From Lachnospiraceae bacterium (GTDB lineage Bacteria; Bacillota; Clostridia; Lachnospirales; Lachnospiraceae): a stretch of 64,000 bases of DNA. Under the pieces are notes generated by a model. It saw only the letters and a program-made list of their open reading frames with translations. It was not told the origin of the DNA and searched no databases. The first letter of the stretch is position 1. Each line of letters starts with the position of its first letter. Made by a program: the position numbers and the translations under genes. The DNA is taken from positions 1-64,000 of the forward strand of contig JAEELL010000021.1 of the NCBI GenBank assembly GCA_016282745.1, given 5' to 3'. Positions 54,928 to 64,000 of this stretch are shown piece by piece.

Positions 54928-55299
54928 AATAATAAAAAGAAGGTAGTCAGGTTCACTATGTATGTGAATTAATTGTGAATTTTAGGGGAAATGTAAAAAA
55001 ATACCTTTAAGGGGGTAGACAAAAGTGGTAGTCGATGGTATTATTAGTATTGTAAAACCCCCCAATACATTATATAGTTTTTTTTGCTACACCCCATAAA
55101 AAAACAAATACCTTCTCCGAAAAGGACAGCAGTAGCAGCTGTCCTTTTTTCTTTAGGATGAGAAGATTGCGATGGTGGTTGGAAGACTGGTAGACATATT
55201 TACTTGACTTTATTTGGATGATGATTCAATATATAAATGCGGGTTTTTAGTAGGCAGTTAGGTGAAAAGCTCCAAAAAAAGATAAAGAGGAATGAGAAA
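54928..55299. other. Gene-free region after ftsH
   Basis: No gene is supported. GGGGGT (55011-55016) can pair with ACCCCC (55057-55062) over a 40-base loop, with a T run some 15 bases later, which might end ftsH transcription. The clear terminator is at 55121-55150. A TTGACT (55204) and TATATA (55230) are 20 bases apart, too far for a confident promoter. Confidence 0.5.
55121..55150 (+). terminator. Rho-independent terminator downstream of ftsH
   Basis: AAGGACAGC (55122-55130) pairs with GCTGTCCTT (55138-55146), followed by more T. Confidence 0.9.
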
Positions 55300-57348
55300 A
55301 TGGATATACATTATAACTCAAATATCAATTGGACTCTCGAAGAATCGCTTTTCCATGATGGAACAAGTGATTTTTGCATAGTTTCGCCAGAGGGAGAAAA
55401 CACATATACCTTCGTTTTGAGAACAATGTCAGGAAAAGTTGACAGAGCGGTAATATCTATAAATGATGAAGAATTTGATATGGATAGTGCCGGGGTTGAC
55501 GGAATTTTTGAATATTTTGAACTGACATTCGAAGCAGAGGATGAATTGCTTAGATACTATTTTAAGATTGAATCTGAAGGCAGAACACTTTACTACGATA
55601 AGTTAGGCGTAAATTATAACGTACCGGATGGCAGCAGATTTGAACTTACACCGGGATTTGACGTTCCGGAGTGGGCAAAGGGTGCCGTAATGTATCAGGT
55701 ATATGTTGACAGATTCTACAGTGGGGACAGATTAAATGATGTTCAGGACAATGAATATGCATATATAGGTGAGCATGTAAAGAAGATTAATGATTGGTAT
55801 AAACTGCCTGATGCAAGAGACGTATTTAACTTCTACGGTGGAGATTTGCAGGGCGTTATAGATAAGATGGATTACTTTCAGAAGCTTGGAATTGAGGTAA
55901 TATATTTCAATCCGATATTTGTCTCTCCATCAAATCACAAATATGATACGCAGGATTACGATCATGTTGATCCTCATATTGGAAAGATATTAAAAGACGG
56001 TGGAATGAATCTTGCTGATGGCGATTTGAATAACAGAAATGCCGGAAGGTATATTATGAGAACTACACACAGAGAGAATCTCACCGCCAGCAACAGACTG
56101 TTTGCAAAACTGGTCAGAGAGGCCCACAAGCGAAACATAAAAGTAATTATCGACGGAGTGTTCAATCACTGCGGATCTTTTAATAAGTGGCTGGATAAAG
56201 AGGGATTCTATCACTTAAACGGCAGTTACAAGCCGGGAGCCTACGGTAATAAGGACAGCTCATATGATTCCTTCTTCAAGTTTTTTGATGACAATAACAC
56301 TGTTTACGAGGGATGGTGGGGATTTGATACCCTCCCAAAACTAAACTACGAGGAATCTCAAAAATTATGCGACTACATTATGAAGATTGGTGCAAAATGG
56401 GTTTCCGAACCGTATAATGTGGACGGATGGAGACTTGATGTTGCAGCGGATTTGGGACATAGTGAGGAGTTCAATCACAAGTTCTGGAAGAGATTCAGAA
56501 GAGTGGTAAAAAAAGCCAATCCAAATGCCATAATACTGGCAGAACACTATGGAAGTCCTAAGCCATGGCTTATGGGAGACCAGTGGGATACGGTAATGAA
56601 TTATGATGCGTTTATGGAGCCGGTTACCTGGTTTTTAACAGGTGTTGACAAACACAGTGACAATTATAATCCGGACCTTAAAGGAAATGCCAGAGTATTC
56701 TTTGACAGCATGAGGTATAACATGCTTAATTTTCAGACTAATTCTATGCTGTGCGCAATGAATCAGTTGTCAAATCACGATCATTCACGTTTCCTTACAA
56801 GAACAAACAGTATGGTTGGACGTACTGCCACTGTAGGACCGGAGGCAGCTTCCCTTGGAATAAACAAGCACATCATGAAAGAAGCTGTTGTTATGCAGAT
56901 GACATTGCCGGGTGCACCAACATTGTATTATGGTGATGAGGCAGGACTGTGCGGATGGACAGATCCGGATAATAGAAGAACCTATCCCTGGGGCAGGGAA
57001 GATTTGGATTTGTTGGAATTTCACAGAGATGTTATTGCAATTCACAAGCAGAACAAAGTGTTTAGAACGGGCGCTTACATTCCGTTATACGAGAATAAGG
57101 ATGTAATTTCATACGGTAGATTCAGCAGAGATTCTAAGGCAGCCATTATTATAAATAATTCCGGTGACAGAATAGAAGTAAAGATACCTGTATGGAGACT
57201 GGGTGTTGAAGACGGAATTAACATGAAGAGAATACTGTTATGTGACAAAGAACAGTACAATATAGGGGCAGTGGATAAAAGTGTAACAGGAGGCGAAATA
57301 AGCGTCACCATAGGACCTTTTGGAGCTGCGATATATATCAGCAAGTAA
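55300..57348 (+). CDS. Glycoside hydrolase family 13 (neopullulanase/cyclomaltodextrinase-like)
   Basis: Alpha-glucan hydrolase of 682 residues. An N-terminal beta domain (about 1-115, CBM34-like) precedes the catalytic barrel with VYQVYVDRFYSGD, the four conserved regions DGVFNH, GWRLDVAAD (nucleophile Asp), ILAEHYG (acid/base Glu) and LSNHDHSRF, and a C-terminal beta domain. There is no signal peptide, so it should act on maltodextrins in the cytosol. ATG 55300 follows AAAGAGG; an in-frame ATG at 55237 lacks a ribosome site. Confidence 0.92.
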   Translation: MDIHYNSNINWTLEESLFHDGTSDFCIVSPEGENTYTFVLRTMSGKVDRAVISINDEEFDMDSAGVDGIFEYFELTFEAEDELLRYYFKIESEGRTLYYDKLGVNYNVPDGSRFELTPGFDVPEWAKGAVMYQVYVDRFYSGDRLNDVQDNEYAYIGEHVKKINDWYKLPDARDVFNFYGGDLQGVIDKMDYFQKLGIEVIYFNPIFVSPSNHKYDTQDYDHVDPHIGKILKDGGMNLADGDLNNRNAGRYIMRTTHRENLTASNRLFAKLVREAHKRNIKVIIDGVFNHCGSFNKWLDKEGFYHLNGSYKPGAYGNKDSSYDSFFKFFDDNNTVYEGWWGFDTLPKLNYEESQKLCDYIMKIGAKWVSEPYNVDGWRLDVAADLGHSEEFNHKFWKRFRRVVKKANPNAIILAEHYGSPKPWLMGDQWDTVMNYDAFMEPVTWFLTGVDKHSDNYNPDLKGNARVFFDSMRYNMLNFQTNSMLCAMNQLSNHDHSRFLTRTNSMVGRTATVGPEAASLGINKHIMKEAVVMQMTLPGAPTLYYGDEAGLCGWTDPDNRRTYPWGREDLDLLEFHRDVIAIHKQNKVFRTGAYIPLYENKDVISYGRFSRDSKAAIIINNSGDRIEVKIPVWRLGVEDGINMKRILLCDKEQYNIGAVDKSVTGGEISVTIGPFGAAIYISK

Positions 57349-57400
57349 TTGCCGTAATTCCAAACAAATTTAGTGGATTAGGTGATTATGAATGCAGATA

Positions 57401-57431
57401 AAAAAGGAACTTCGTTTGAAGTTCCTTTTTT
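57401..57431. terminator. Bidirectional terminator
   Basis: AAAAAGGAACTTC pairs perfectly with GAAGTTCCTTTTT over the loop GTTT, between two converging genes. Confidence 0.93.
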
Positions 57432-57474
57432 ATCTGTAAAGACATGATAATTAAATTAACTAATCATAAATACA

Positions 57475-57849
57475 TTAAGATTTTTTCTTAATGGCTAATA
57501 ATGATCCGATAGAAGCTGAAAGAACTCCTAAAAGAGCGGGAACAGGAAATCCGGTCTTTGGAGAAGTATCGGAAGTATTGCCCCCTTCATTATTCTTTTT
57601 GCTTTCAGCACCGTCTGAATCTTCAATGGAATCAATGTCATCGCTGTCATTGCTGTCATCAAATTCAGAAATAGCTTCACCGTATGGATTTTTATCGGAA
57701 CCACCGTTATCATTGGCGCCGTTATCTGTTGAAGAACTGTTGGTAATAGTTTCAGCAGAAGGGCTTGAAGCAGCAAAAACTGATGCTGAAGGAGTATATA
57801 TTAAAGTAAGTGCCATAAATGCTATTATAATTGAAGTTTTTCTCATCAT
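57475..57849 (-). CDS. Small cell-wall protein with SPKTG sorting signal
   Basis: A 124-residue exported protein: signal peptide ending SVFAA, a low-complexity Ser/Asp/Asn/Glu stretch, then the sorting signal SPKTG followed by a hydrophobic helix (PALLGVLSASIGSLLAI) and KKKS. The motif is an (S/N)PxTG variant, so the protein should be linked to the wall by the class B sortase encoded upstream on the same strand. The ATG at 57849 follows GGAGG. It has no folded domain and may be a stalk or spacer. Confidence 0.78.
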   Translation of the reverse strand: MMRKTSIIIAFMALTLIYTPSASVFAASSPSAETITNSSSTDNGANDNGGSDKNPYGEAISEFDDSNDSDDIDSIEDSDGAESKKNNEGGNTSDTSPKTGFPVPALLGVLSASIGSLLAIKKKS

Positions 57850-57962
57850 CGTCACCTCCGTGTATAACTAACAAAATTATACAACTATATTGATAATAAA
57901 TCAAGTTGCAACATGTCAATCACAGCATATTAAATACAGTATCTGTTACGCAGAAAAGAAGT

Positions 57963-59276
57963 TTAATCTCTGCAGATGTAATAAATATCAAGAAGAGTTT
58001 CAAAGAGTGACGTTTCATCAGGAATGAAGACAGCCTTACCTTCTTTTTCAACAACATCTCCCGGAATGTTTATTATGTTGAGTCCTGAATAATCCTGAAT
58101 GATACTTGAAGCAAGATAAGTAACTCTTGAAGTATCAAAGTTTGTAATTAGATAATCAGATGAATCATTAAGTATCTTCAAAGGTGTAGTAACATCATTC
58201 TTTGTGGCTTCAACAAGCTTTGCGGAAAATGCATTGAGATACTGTTGTTGTCTTTGCATACGGTTGTTGTTTGAATCAAGTACAGAAGTATCTCTGTATC
58301 TTACATATTTCTCTGCCATATCACCTTTTATCAAAACATCTTCTCCCTCAGTGAAAATGTCGTCAACTGTAATCATAGAGTTAAGTCTGACACCACCGAT
58401 ACTGTCATTCATTTTACTTATTGCTTTCAAATCCATTGCCAAATAAGTATTAATCGGAATGTTAAACATCATTCGTCTGACAGAAGTGAGAACATTTTTA
58501 GCACTGAGGTCTTTGCCGTCACCGTAAGCATAAGAGAGACACAGTTGTGTGTTCATTACACCTGCGTAGTCTCCGGATACAGTGTAGGTGTTAACATCTA
58601 TCAGTGTATCTCTGGAAATAGAGACAACTTTTATATTGCCGCTTGTTGCGTTGTATGCTAACAGATAAAGGGCATCAGCCTGACCTCCGGTACCCACAGT
58701 GTTATCAACAAGATCCAAAGTTTCTTTGTCCACACCTATAAAAAGAATAGATGTGACATAAGGATTAAAGTCATATGTCTTGCCATTGTAGACAATAGTT
58801 TTTCCACGGTTGTCGGTTGTAGCATCATCTATAGTCTGAATATTCAGATTGTTATAATCAAAGAGCTTCTTCATACCGGTCTTTCTCAGAATAGAAAAAG
58901 CAATAATCAGACCAATTATTATAGAAAGAATAACAGCGAGAATAATTAAAAGAACTTTCTTTGCAGTTATTCCTTTGGATTTTTTTGGGGATTTTTTATC
59001 ATTATCAATCTTAACTGAATGATTCAAAACAGTTCCGGATTTTGAAGAATTGTCTTTATCGTCCCCGTTGCTGCCTGTAGTTGGATAGCCGATGGAATCA
59101 GATTGTAAAGATGAAGACTTTCTGTGCCTGTGCTTTGAGCGTCGAACTCTATTGGCATGTTCAACATTGTTTTCAATGGAGTCCCAGTCAATATCAAATC
59201 CGTCTTCATTTTCAACTACAATATCTGCAACCTGTTTTGGAATATGTTTTCTGCGTGATTTATTCTGCTCGCTCAT
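57963..59276 (-). CDS. LytR-CpsA-Psr (LCP) family glycopolymer ligase
   Basis: Membrane enzyme of 437 residues that attaches lipid-linked glycopolymers to peptidoglycan. A long basic, Ser-rich cytosolic N-terminus (about 110 residues) precedes one membrane helix (about 107-128). The LCP domain has ILFIGVDKE, GQADALYLLAYN, VVSISRDTLIDV and the later arginine-rich YVRYRD. The start overlaps the sortase end by 17 bases, so they are cotranscribed. It is a good candidate for anchoring the polysaccharide made from 7-27 kb. Confidence 0.92.
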   Translation of the reverse strand: MSEQNKSRRKHIPKQVADIVVENEDGFDIDWDSIENNVEHANRVRRSKHRHRKSSSLQSDSIGYPTTGSNGDDKDNSSKSGTVLNHSVKIDNDKKSPKKSKGITAKKVLLIILAVILSIIIGLIIAFSILRKTGMKKLFDYNNLNIQTIDDATTDNRGKTIVYNGKTYDFNPYVTSILFIGVDKETLDLVDNTVGTGGQADALYLLAYNATSGNIKVVSISRDTLIDVNTYTVSGDYAGVMNTQLCLSYAYGDGKDLSAKNVLTSVRRMMFNIPINTYLAMDLKAISKMNDSIGGVRLNSMITVDDIFTEGEDVLIKGDMAEKYVRYRDTSVLDSNNNRMQRQQQYLNAFSAKLVEATKNDVTTPLKILNDSSDYLITNFDTSRVTYLASSIIQDYSGLNIINIPGDVVEKEGKAVFIPDETSLFETLLDIYYICRD

Positions 59277-60033
59277 CTTTTATAAGTACCCCCTGCACGA
59301 GATATCTCAGACTGCTGTTTGAATTTACACATGTACTGAGTGTAATTATGTGATCTTTGGTAGAGAGGGAAATCCCTTCTCTGGTATTGCATACCATTGA
59401 TTTTGGAGAAAGAGTTGACTTGAAATATGAATCAACGACTTCCATATCACTGAAATCAAAGGAATTGAGAATATGCCTGTTGTCATATTCATAAGCAGCG
59501 TATATCCTGTAAGTTAATATTCTGTCCGGCAAATAAATAATAATCTTATCATGCTTTTTAAAAAACTTCTCACTTTTGAATTTGTCGAGACCTGCAAACA
59601 TAGAACCATTGTTCATGTTGTGACCGTAGAGAACTGTCACAGGGTCGGAAAAATCAAGAGCATTCTGCTTTTCACTGTAAATGCTTCCTGCAAATTCATA
59701 ATTGCCGTATATGTTGTGCGAGAGATAAAAGAAATCATCTCTGCCTTTTCCGGCCTGGCAAACTGCGTAATCTATTACTGTGCCGGGAACTTTTATCCAA
59801 GCGTAAATGTCAGAATTCTTTTTTTGGAGTTTCTTAAAGTTGATAGGGATTGATAAAGAATTATTAGTTTCATCCAAATCAATGCCTGACTCTGAAGCAG
59901 TAGTCTCAATCTTATATTCTGAGTAATCCTGTTTTCCCGAGTTCATATAGAGAGCAATGAACACGGTACAGGTAATAATACAAGTCATGGAAATAATAAA
60001 AATTACAATCCATAGAAATTTCTTTTTCTTCAT
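59260..60033 (-). CDS. srtB: Class B sortase
   Basis: Transpeptidase of 257 residues that links proteins to the cell wall: one N-terminal membrane helix (about 6-28), then the catalytic beta barrel with VTVLYGHNMN (active His), LSTCVN (active Cys) and the Arg in SSLRYLVQG. YAWIKVPGTVIDYAV is typical of class B. The start is set by GGAGG before ATG 60033 on the minus strand. Confidence 0.92.
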   Translation of the reverse strand: MKKKKFLWIVIFIISMTCIITCTVFIALYMNSGKQDYSEYKIETTASESGIDLDETNNSLSIPINFKKLQKKNSDIYAWIKVPGTVIDYAVCQAGKGRDDFFYLSHNIYGNYEFAGSIYSEKQNALDFSDPVTVLYGHNMNNGSMFAGLDKFKSEKFFKKHDKIIIYLPDRILTYRIYAAYEYDNRHILNSFDFSDMEVVDSYFKSTLSPKSMVCNTREGISLSTKDHIITLSTCVNSNSSLRYLVQGVLIKDERAE

Positions 60034-60102
60034 TGTATTCCTCCTAAAAATATAGTTAAGCATATCATTTTTACGGGATATTTACAATAATACCAAGACT
60101 AC

Positions 60103-60156
60103 AATATTACGAGATAACCAAATTTATATAATATTACAAAATAACCAAATTTGTAC
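60103..60156. repeat. 27-bp direct repeat in a divergent promoter region
   Basis: AATATTACGAGATAACCAAA is repeated with two changes 27 bases later (60103 and 60130). It lies between srtB and the divergent large gene and may bind a regulator shared by both. Confidence 0.6.
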
Positions 60157-60157
60157 A

Positions 60158-60186
60158 TTGTATTAAATGGTTTAAAATGATAGAAT
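60158..60186 (+). promoter_or_regulatory. Candidate promoter of the large surface protein
   Basis: TTGTAT (60158-60163), a 17-base spacer and TAGAAT (60181-60186), about 90 bases before the start, next to the 27-bp direct repeat. Confidence 0.45.
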
Positions 60187-60275
60187 AGCAAATTGGTGAC
60201 TATAAACTTAGTTTTACGCTTATGGGGGAGAAGTAAGGGTGGAACTTTTATGATTTCACGAGGAGGAGGAAAAAA

Positions 60276-63200
60276 GTGAAGATCAATTTCAAAAAAGTTG
60301 CAGCACTGATGATGACTGCAGCACTGGCTGTTCAGCCTGTGGGAACTGTTAACGCAGATTTATTATTTGACAATTTGTCGGGGGATACAGAATTTAATCC
60401 TGTCGAATCAGAAACAATGGTTGATGGTGCAGGGATAGATTTTGATAAAATGGAGACAAATCAGATAGAGTATGAAGGCGAAGGTTTCTCGGTAACTTAT
60501 ACTGTTTCAGACAAGTGGGATGGTGGATACACAGCTTATATTAAGATTGTGAATACAGGTGACGAGGTTATTCACAACTGGTATCTCGAGGCTCTTGGTT
60601 ATGACAGTATAGAAAACATTTGGAATGCTCAGATTGTAAAGAGTAGTGAGGATACAAATGTTTATAAGAACATGGGTTGGAATCGTGAGATTGCAATAGG
60701 CGGTCAGGTTGAATTTGGATTCACGGCAAACAAAGATTTCGAAAAATTCCCGGCTTATTTCAATCTGGTAAGCAGTATCGATTATATCGATTCAAAAGAT
60801 TACTCTGTTGACTACAAAGTAGATGCAGACTGGGGAAGCGGATTTAACGGTACTATTACAATCACAAATAATTCTGATTCCACAATTGAAGACTGGAGTA
60901 TGATTTTTTCATATGACAGAACAATCACAAATATCTGGAGCGCAACTTTAGTTCCTAGTGAAGATGACAGATACGTTGTCAGAAACAGTGGTTTTAACGC
61001 AGACATCAAGCCTGGTAAATCAGTTACATTTGGATTTTCCGGAAAAGGTGGCAGCAAGGAAGACGTTCCGGAGAAATTTATTTTATCCCAGTGCACATAC
61101 AAGCAAAAAGCCGCAAGCGGTCTTTTCGGCGATGATGCGGAGGATACAGACGGAAACGGAATCCCTGACGAGATGGAAGAAGATACAGACGGAGATGGAA
61201 TTCCTGATTACGTTGAAAAGGATACAGACGGAGACGGCGTTGAAGATTATCTTGAAGAGATGTTTGGCACAGATGTGACAAAAGAAGATACAGACGGAGA
61301 CGGACTTACAGATTATGAGGAATTATATCTTCTTGAGACTGATCCTGTTTTAGCTGATACTGATGAGGATGGTATTAGTGATGCAGACGAGGATGCAGAC
61401 GAAGATTCTCTTTCAAATATCGAAGAACTCAGACTTGGAACAGAACCATCAAAGGCAGATACAGACGGAGACGGAATAACAGATGGTGACGAGGTAAATA
61501 AATACAACACAAATCCAATTAATAGCGATACAGACGGAGACGGTCTTTCAGACAATGAAGAATTAACATTGGGACTTGATCCTACAAAAGAAAAAACAGA
61601 TGGAACAACACCTGATTCAGAGAGAACATTTGAGCAGAAATTAAGTGAAGACAATTTCGATGAAGAACTCTTTGAAGAAAATGATGTAGTACCTTCCATT
61701 GAGGCAAAAGTTGCGGGACTTATCGACAAGCACGTTTCTGTAGAAACTGAAGATGTTTATGAGTTAGATGATAACAGAGCAGTTATCGGTAAGCAGGTTG
61801 AGATTGCAACAGACTATGAAGGAGCAGACCTTGTTCTCTCATTTGACTGCAGTAAGGTGAGTGACAGAGTTGAATACCTTATGGTATGTGAATATAAAGA
61901 CGGTGAGTTTGTACCTTACGAGACTGAGAACAATGGAAATACAATCAGTGCATCAGTAGGTGCCGGAGTATTCTTCGTATTAGACGTTGAATTGTTTCTT
62001 GACAGCTTGGGAATTACTATTCCTGACGGAAACACAAAGGTGTCAGCAGTAACAGACATAACACCTTTAAGCAGAGAATTACTTGGCACTTCAGAAGAGG
62101 CATCAGAGACAACTGCTGACGAAACTGCAGATGAAACTACTGCAGCAGAAACAACAGCAGAACCAAAGAAAGAAACAACAGCAGAACCAAATGAAGAGAC
62201 AGTTTATAAATCTGCACAGAGTGCTGCTCCTGCAGTTGCAGAGAGTACAGCGGCAGGACAGGCAGATATTGTATTTGTAATTGATTCAACAGGTTCAATG
62301 GGCGGAGCAATCAATAACGTTGTGAAAAATGTAACGTCTTTTGTTGACGAACTTTCACTTTTAAATGTAAAAGTAAATTTTGCTCTTGTAGATTACAAGG
62401 ATATTACATGTCCTAACGAATATACTAAAACAGTTAAAAACGGTAACTCAAATTGGTACACAGATGTAAATGAGTTCAAAAATAAAATCAAAGCCTTGAA
62501 AGTAACAGGTGGTGGTGACACTCCTGAAACGGCAGTTGATGCATTGGCAACTATGAGTGAGCTTGATTTTAGAAAGAATGCTGACAAGTTTGCAATTTTA
62601 ATTACAGATGCAGGATACAAGATTGATAACAACTTTGGAATTTCAACAATGGAAGAGATGGTTGAAATCTTAAAAGAAAAAGAAATCAACACATCGGTTG
62701 TTACACGTAGCAAATACCAGTCTGAATATGAAGATTTATATGAAGAGACAGATGGTATCTATGCAAATATTGATACTAATTTTGGGGAAGAACTTCTCAA
62801 ACTTGCAAGAAACATCGGTGGCGTGGTAAATGACGGTTACTGGGCACTTCTCAGTGATTATCAGTATATCAAACTTAAAAAACCGCTCTCTGATGACGGA
62901 TTTAGTTCAGATGAGGACTCACTTTCAGATAAGAAAGAACTTGGAAAATTAGAAAAAATAAATTTGGGAGCATTTATTAAGGTTTTACTTAAAGCAAAAA
63001 ATGTTCCAAAGAGTGAATATGACGGACAGACAGAAATATACGTATACAATTATGTTTCTAATCCGTTGATGGAAGATACAGATTTTGACGGTATCAATGA
63101 CGATAAAGATTCTGCTTCTAAATCAAGAACATTCACAGGCGTAATGAATTACAGGGACATGGATAAAAATAATAAAGCATGTAATGTTGAATTTGATTTA

Positions 63201-64000
63201 GATTACAGAAAATTATTTGGAAGCAATACAAAATATGATGATGATTTATCCATTTTTTCATCAATTCTTGCTTCAGATATTTATGAACATTTGTACATTG
63301 ATTTCAAATCAGGAATTTCAGGCGGAAATGACACAAACACAACTTTATTGAAGAAGTTAGGTTACAGTGATGTTGAAAATATCAATCTTTACGAAAAGGG
63401 ATACGGCGTTGATACTGATGATATGTCAGAAGCAGTTATCGGTCACAGAAAGTATACTTACAATGGTGAAGAAAGAGAAATCGTAATTCTCACAATAAGA
63501 GGAACAGGTCCAAAGCCCGGAACAGAGGACGGCATAAGAGAATGGTCAAGTAATTTTGACGTTGGTGCTGATACAAATGATTATTATAGTAAAGTAGGAT
63601 ACAGCCATCCTGATTGGAAGACAAAAGGACATCATAAAGGATTTGATGTTGCTGCAAACAGAATTCTTTCATATGTGAAAACATATCTGAACAAATATCA
63701 TATCGATTCTGTGGATAAAAAGAGTATCCTTATTACAGGACATTCAAGAGGTGCAGGAATAGCAAATATTCTTGGTGAGTATTTTGAGAGAGAGAAAAAA
63801 GATTATAAGTCTTTTACATATACATTTGCATCTCCATTCACAACAACACTTAATAGAACTTGTAACACAGTATTTAACGTTGTCAATTCAGATGATCTTA
63901 TTCCAAAGTTGCCACTTGCAGCTTGGGGATTTAAGAGATACGGAACAACAAAGAGTATCAGTGTTGCTGACAAGTATGAAACATACTGGTATGAGAGCCT
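60276..64000 (+). CDS. Large secreted protein: two CBM2-like domains, calcium repeats, vWA and class 3 lipase (3' end beyond window)
   Basis: At least 1241 residues, open at the window edge. The start is GTG 60276 with GAGGAGGAGG upstream. In order: signal peptide (about 1-29), two CBM2-like beta domains (about 70-165 and 170-275, each with WN/WS-type aromatic positions such as IENIWNAQIV and ITNIWSATLV), about eight thrombospondin-3-like calcium repeats of the form DTDGDGI (about 290-430), and a Thr/Glu linker. A vWA domain follows with an intact MIDAS DSTGSMGG (about 670-677), and then a lipase-3-type domain with GHSRGAG (about 1155-1161). It probably binds a glycan and acts on an ester; substrate unknown. 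Confidence 0.85.
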   Translation, partial: MKINFKKVAALMMTAALAVQPVGTVNADLLFDNLSGDTEFNPVESETMVDGAGIDFDKMETNQIEYEGEGFSVTYTVSDKWDGGYTAYIKIVNTGDEVIHNWYLEALGYDSIENIWNAQIVKSSEDTNVYKNMGWNREIAIGGQVEFGFTANKDFEKFPAYFNLVSSIDYIDSKDYSVDYKVDADWGSGFNGTITITNNSDSTIEDWSMIFSYDRTITNIWSATLVPSEDDRYVVRNSGFNADIKPGKSVTFGFSGKGGSKEDVPEKFILSQCTYKQKAASGLFGDDAEDTDGNGIPDEMEEDTDGDGIPDYVEKDTDGDGVEDYLEEMFGTDVTKEDTDGDGLTDYEELYLLETDPVLADTDEDGISDADEDADEDSLSNIEELRLGTEPSKADTDGDGITDGDEVNKYNTNPINSDTDGDGLSDNEELTLGLDPTKEKTDGTTPDSERTFEQKLSEDNFDEELFEENDVVPSIEAKVAGLIDKHVSVETEDVYELDDNRAVIGKQVEIATDYEGADLVLSFDCSKVSDRVEYLMVCEYKDGEFVPYETENNGNTISASVGAGVFFVLDVELFLDSLGITIPDGNTKVSAVTDITPLSRELLGTSEEASETTADETADETTAAETTAEPKKETTAEPNEETVYKSAQSAAPAVAESTAAGQADIVFVIDSTGSMGGAINNVVKNVTSFVDELSLLNVKVNFALVDYKDITCPNEYTKTVKNGNSNWYTDVNEFKNKIKALKVTGGGDTPETAVDALATMSELDFRKNADKFAILITDAGYKIDNNFGISTMEEMVEILKEKEINTSVVTRSKYQSEYEDLYEETDGIYANIDTNFGEELLKLARNIGGVVNDGYWALLSDYQYIKLKKPLSDDGFSSDEDSLSDKKELGKLEKINLGAFIKVLLKAKNVPKSEYDGQTEIYVYNYVSNPLMEDTDFDGINDDKDSASKSRTFTGVMNYRDMDKNNKACNVEFDLDYRKLFGSNTKYDDDLSIFSSILASDIYEHLYIDFKSGISGGNDTNTTLLKKLGYSDVENINLYEKGYGVDTDDMSEAVIGHRKYTYNGEEREIVILTIRGTGPKPGTEDGIREWSSNFDVGADTNDYYSKVGYSHPDWKTKGHHKGFDVAANRILSYVKTYLNKYHIDSVDKKSILITGHSRGAGIANILGEYFEREKKDYKSFTYTFASPFTTTLNRTCNTVFNVVNSDDLIPKLPLAAWGFKRYGTTKSISVADKYETYWYES

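Noticed and set aside
55204..55235. Promoter for the GH13 gene
   Set aside because: TTGACT and TATATA are 20 bases apart, outside the usual 16-18 range, so it is not listed as a feature.
57491..57871. Plus-strand frame of 126 codons opposite the SPKTG gene
   Set aside because: The minus strand has a signal peptide, sorting motif and GGAGG start; the plus frame has none of these.

Overview
The window looks like a chromosomal segment of a low-GC, spore-forming member of the Clostridia, most likely Lachnospiraceae-like. This rests on AT-rich DNA with strong AGGAGG ribosome sites, the sporulation genes spoVT, yabP, yabQ and spoIIE, a class B sortase with an SPKTG substrate, a K+-type membrane pyrophosphatase, and a DUF4358/MBOAT/DHHW cassette. 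No species is claimed. I saw no rRNA, tRNA, transposase, integrase or CRISPR array.

The backbone is the conserved Firmicutes block pth-mfd-spoVT-(hup)-rqcP-yabP-yabQ-divIC-spoIIE-tilS-hpt-ftsH, but it is split. pth and mfd lie at 0.7-5.0 kb, and spoVT through ftsH lie at 46.5-54.9 kb. About 41 kb of mostly envelope and surface genes sits between them.

Region by region: (1) 1-674 holds two noncoding tandem-repeat arrays. (2) 0.7-7.0 kb carries pth, mfd, a PrsA/SurA-like lipoprotein and a D,D-carboxypeptidase. (3) 7.0-21.2 kb is an exopolysaccharide locus. It has a priming polyprenyl-phosphate sugar transferase, three GT4 glycosyltransferases, a TupA-like ATP-grasp enzyme, a Wzx-like flippase, a CapA-like protein, a radical SAM/SPASM protein coupled to a sulfotransferase-like protein, acyltransferases and a Wzy-like polymerase. 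(4) 21.5-22.5 kb is a secreted three-Ig-domain protein with its own promoter and terminator. (5) 22.7-26.9 kb is a compact module of SDR, acyltransferase, TagD-like cytidylyltransferase and aldolase-fusion genes that may make an unusual nucleotide-activated building block. (6) 26.9-31.6 kb has a thioesterase, an Ig-like membrane protein and two Wzz/BY-kinase fusions, the second with a Gly-Tyr tail of 19 tyrosines. (7) 31.7-40.9 kb carries an Lrp regulator, hppA, a CmpB-like membrane protein with an 11-residue repeat coil, pyrB-pyrI-argF, and a membrane protein with a degenerate MPN/JAMM domain. (8) 41.1-45.7 kb is an extracytoplasmic O-acylation cassette (FN3-SGNH, DUF4358, MBOAT, DHHW). (9) 45.8-46.4 kb holds a promoter, a c-di-GMP-I riboswitch and a terminator ahead of a 24-codon ORF and a small HTH gene. 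(10) 46.5-54.9 kb is the spoVT to ftsH backbone. (11) 55.3-64 kb has a GH13 alpha-glucanase, an operon of class B sortase, LCP ligase and SPKTG protein on the minus strand, and the start of a very large secreted protein (two CBM2-like domains, calcium repeats, vWA, class 3 lipase) that runs off the window.

Taken together the accessory genes build, decorate, export, attach and display surface polymers and proteins. The c-di-GMP switch is a plausible signal input, but what it controls is not established by the sequence.
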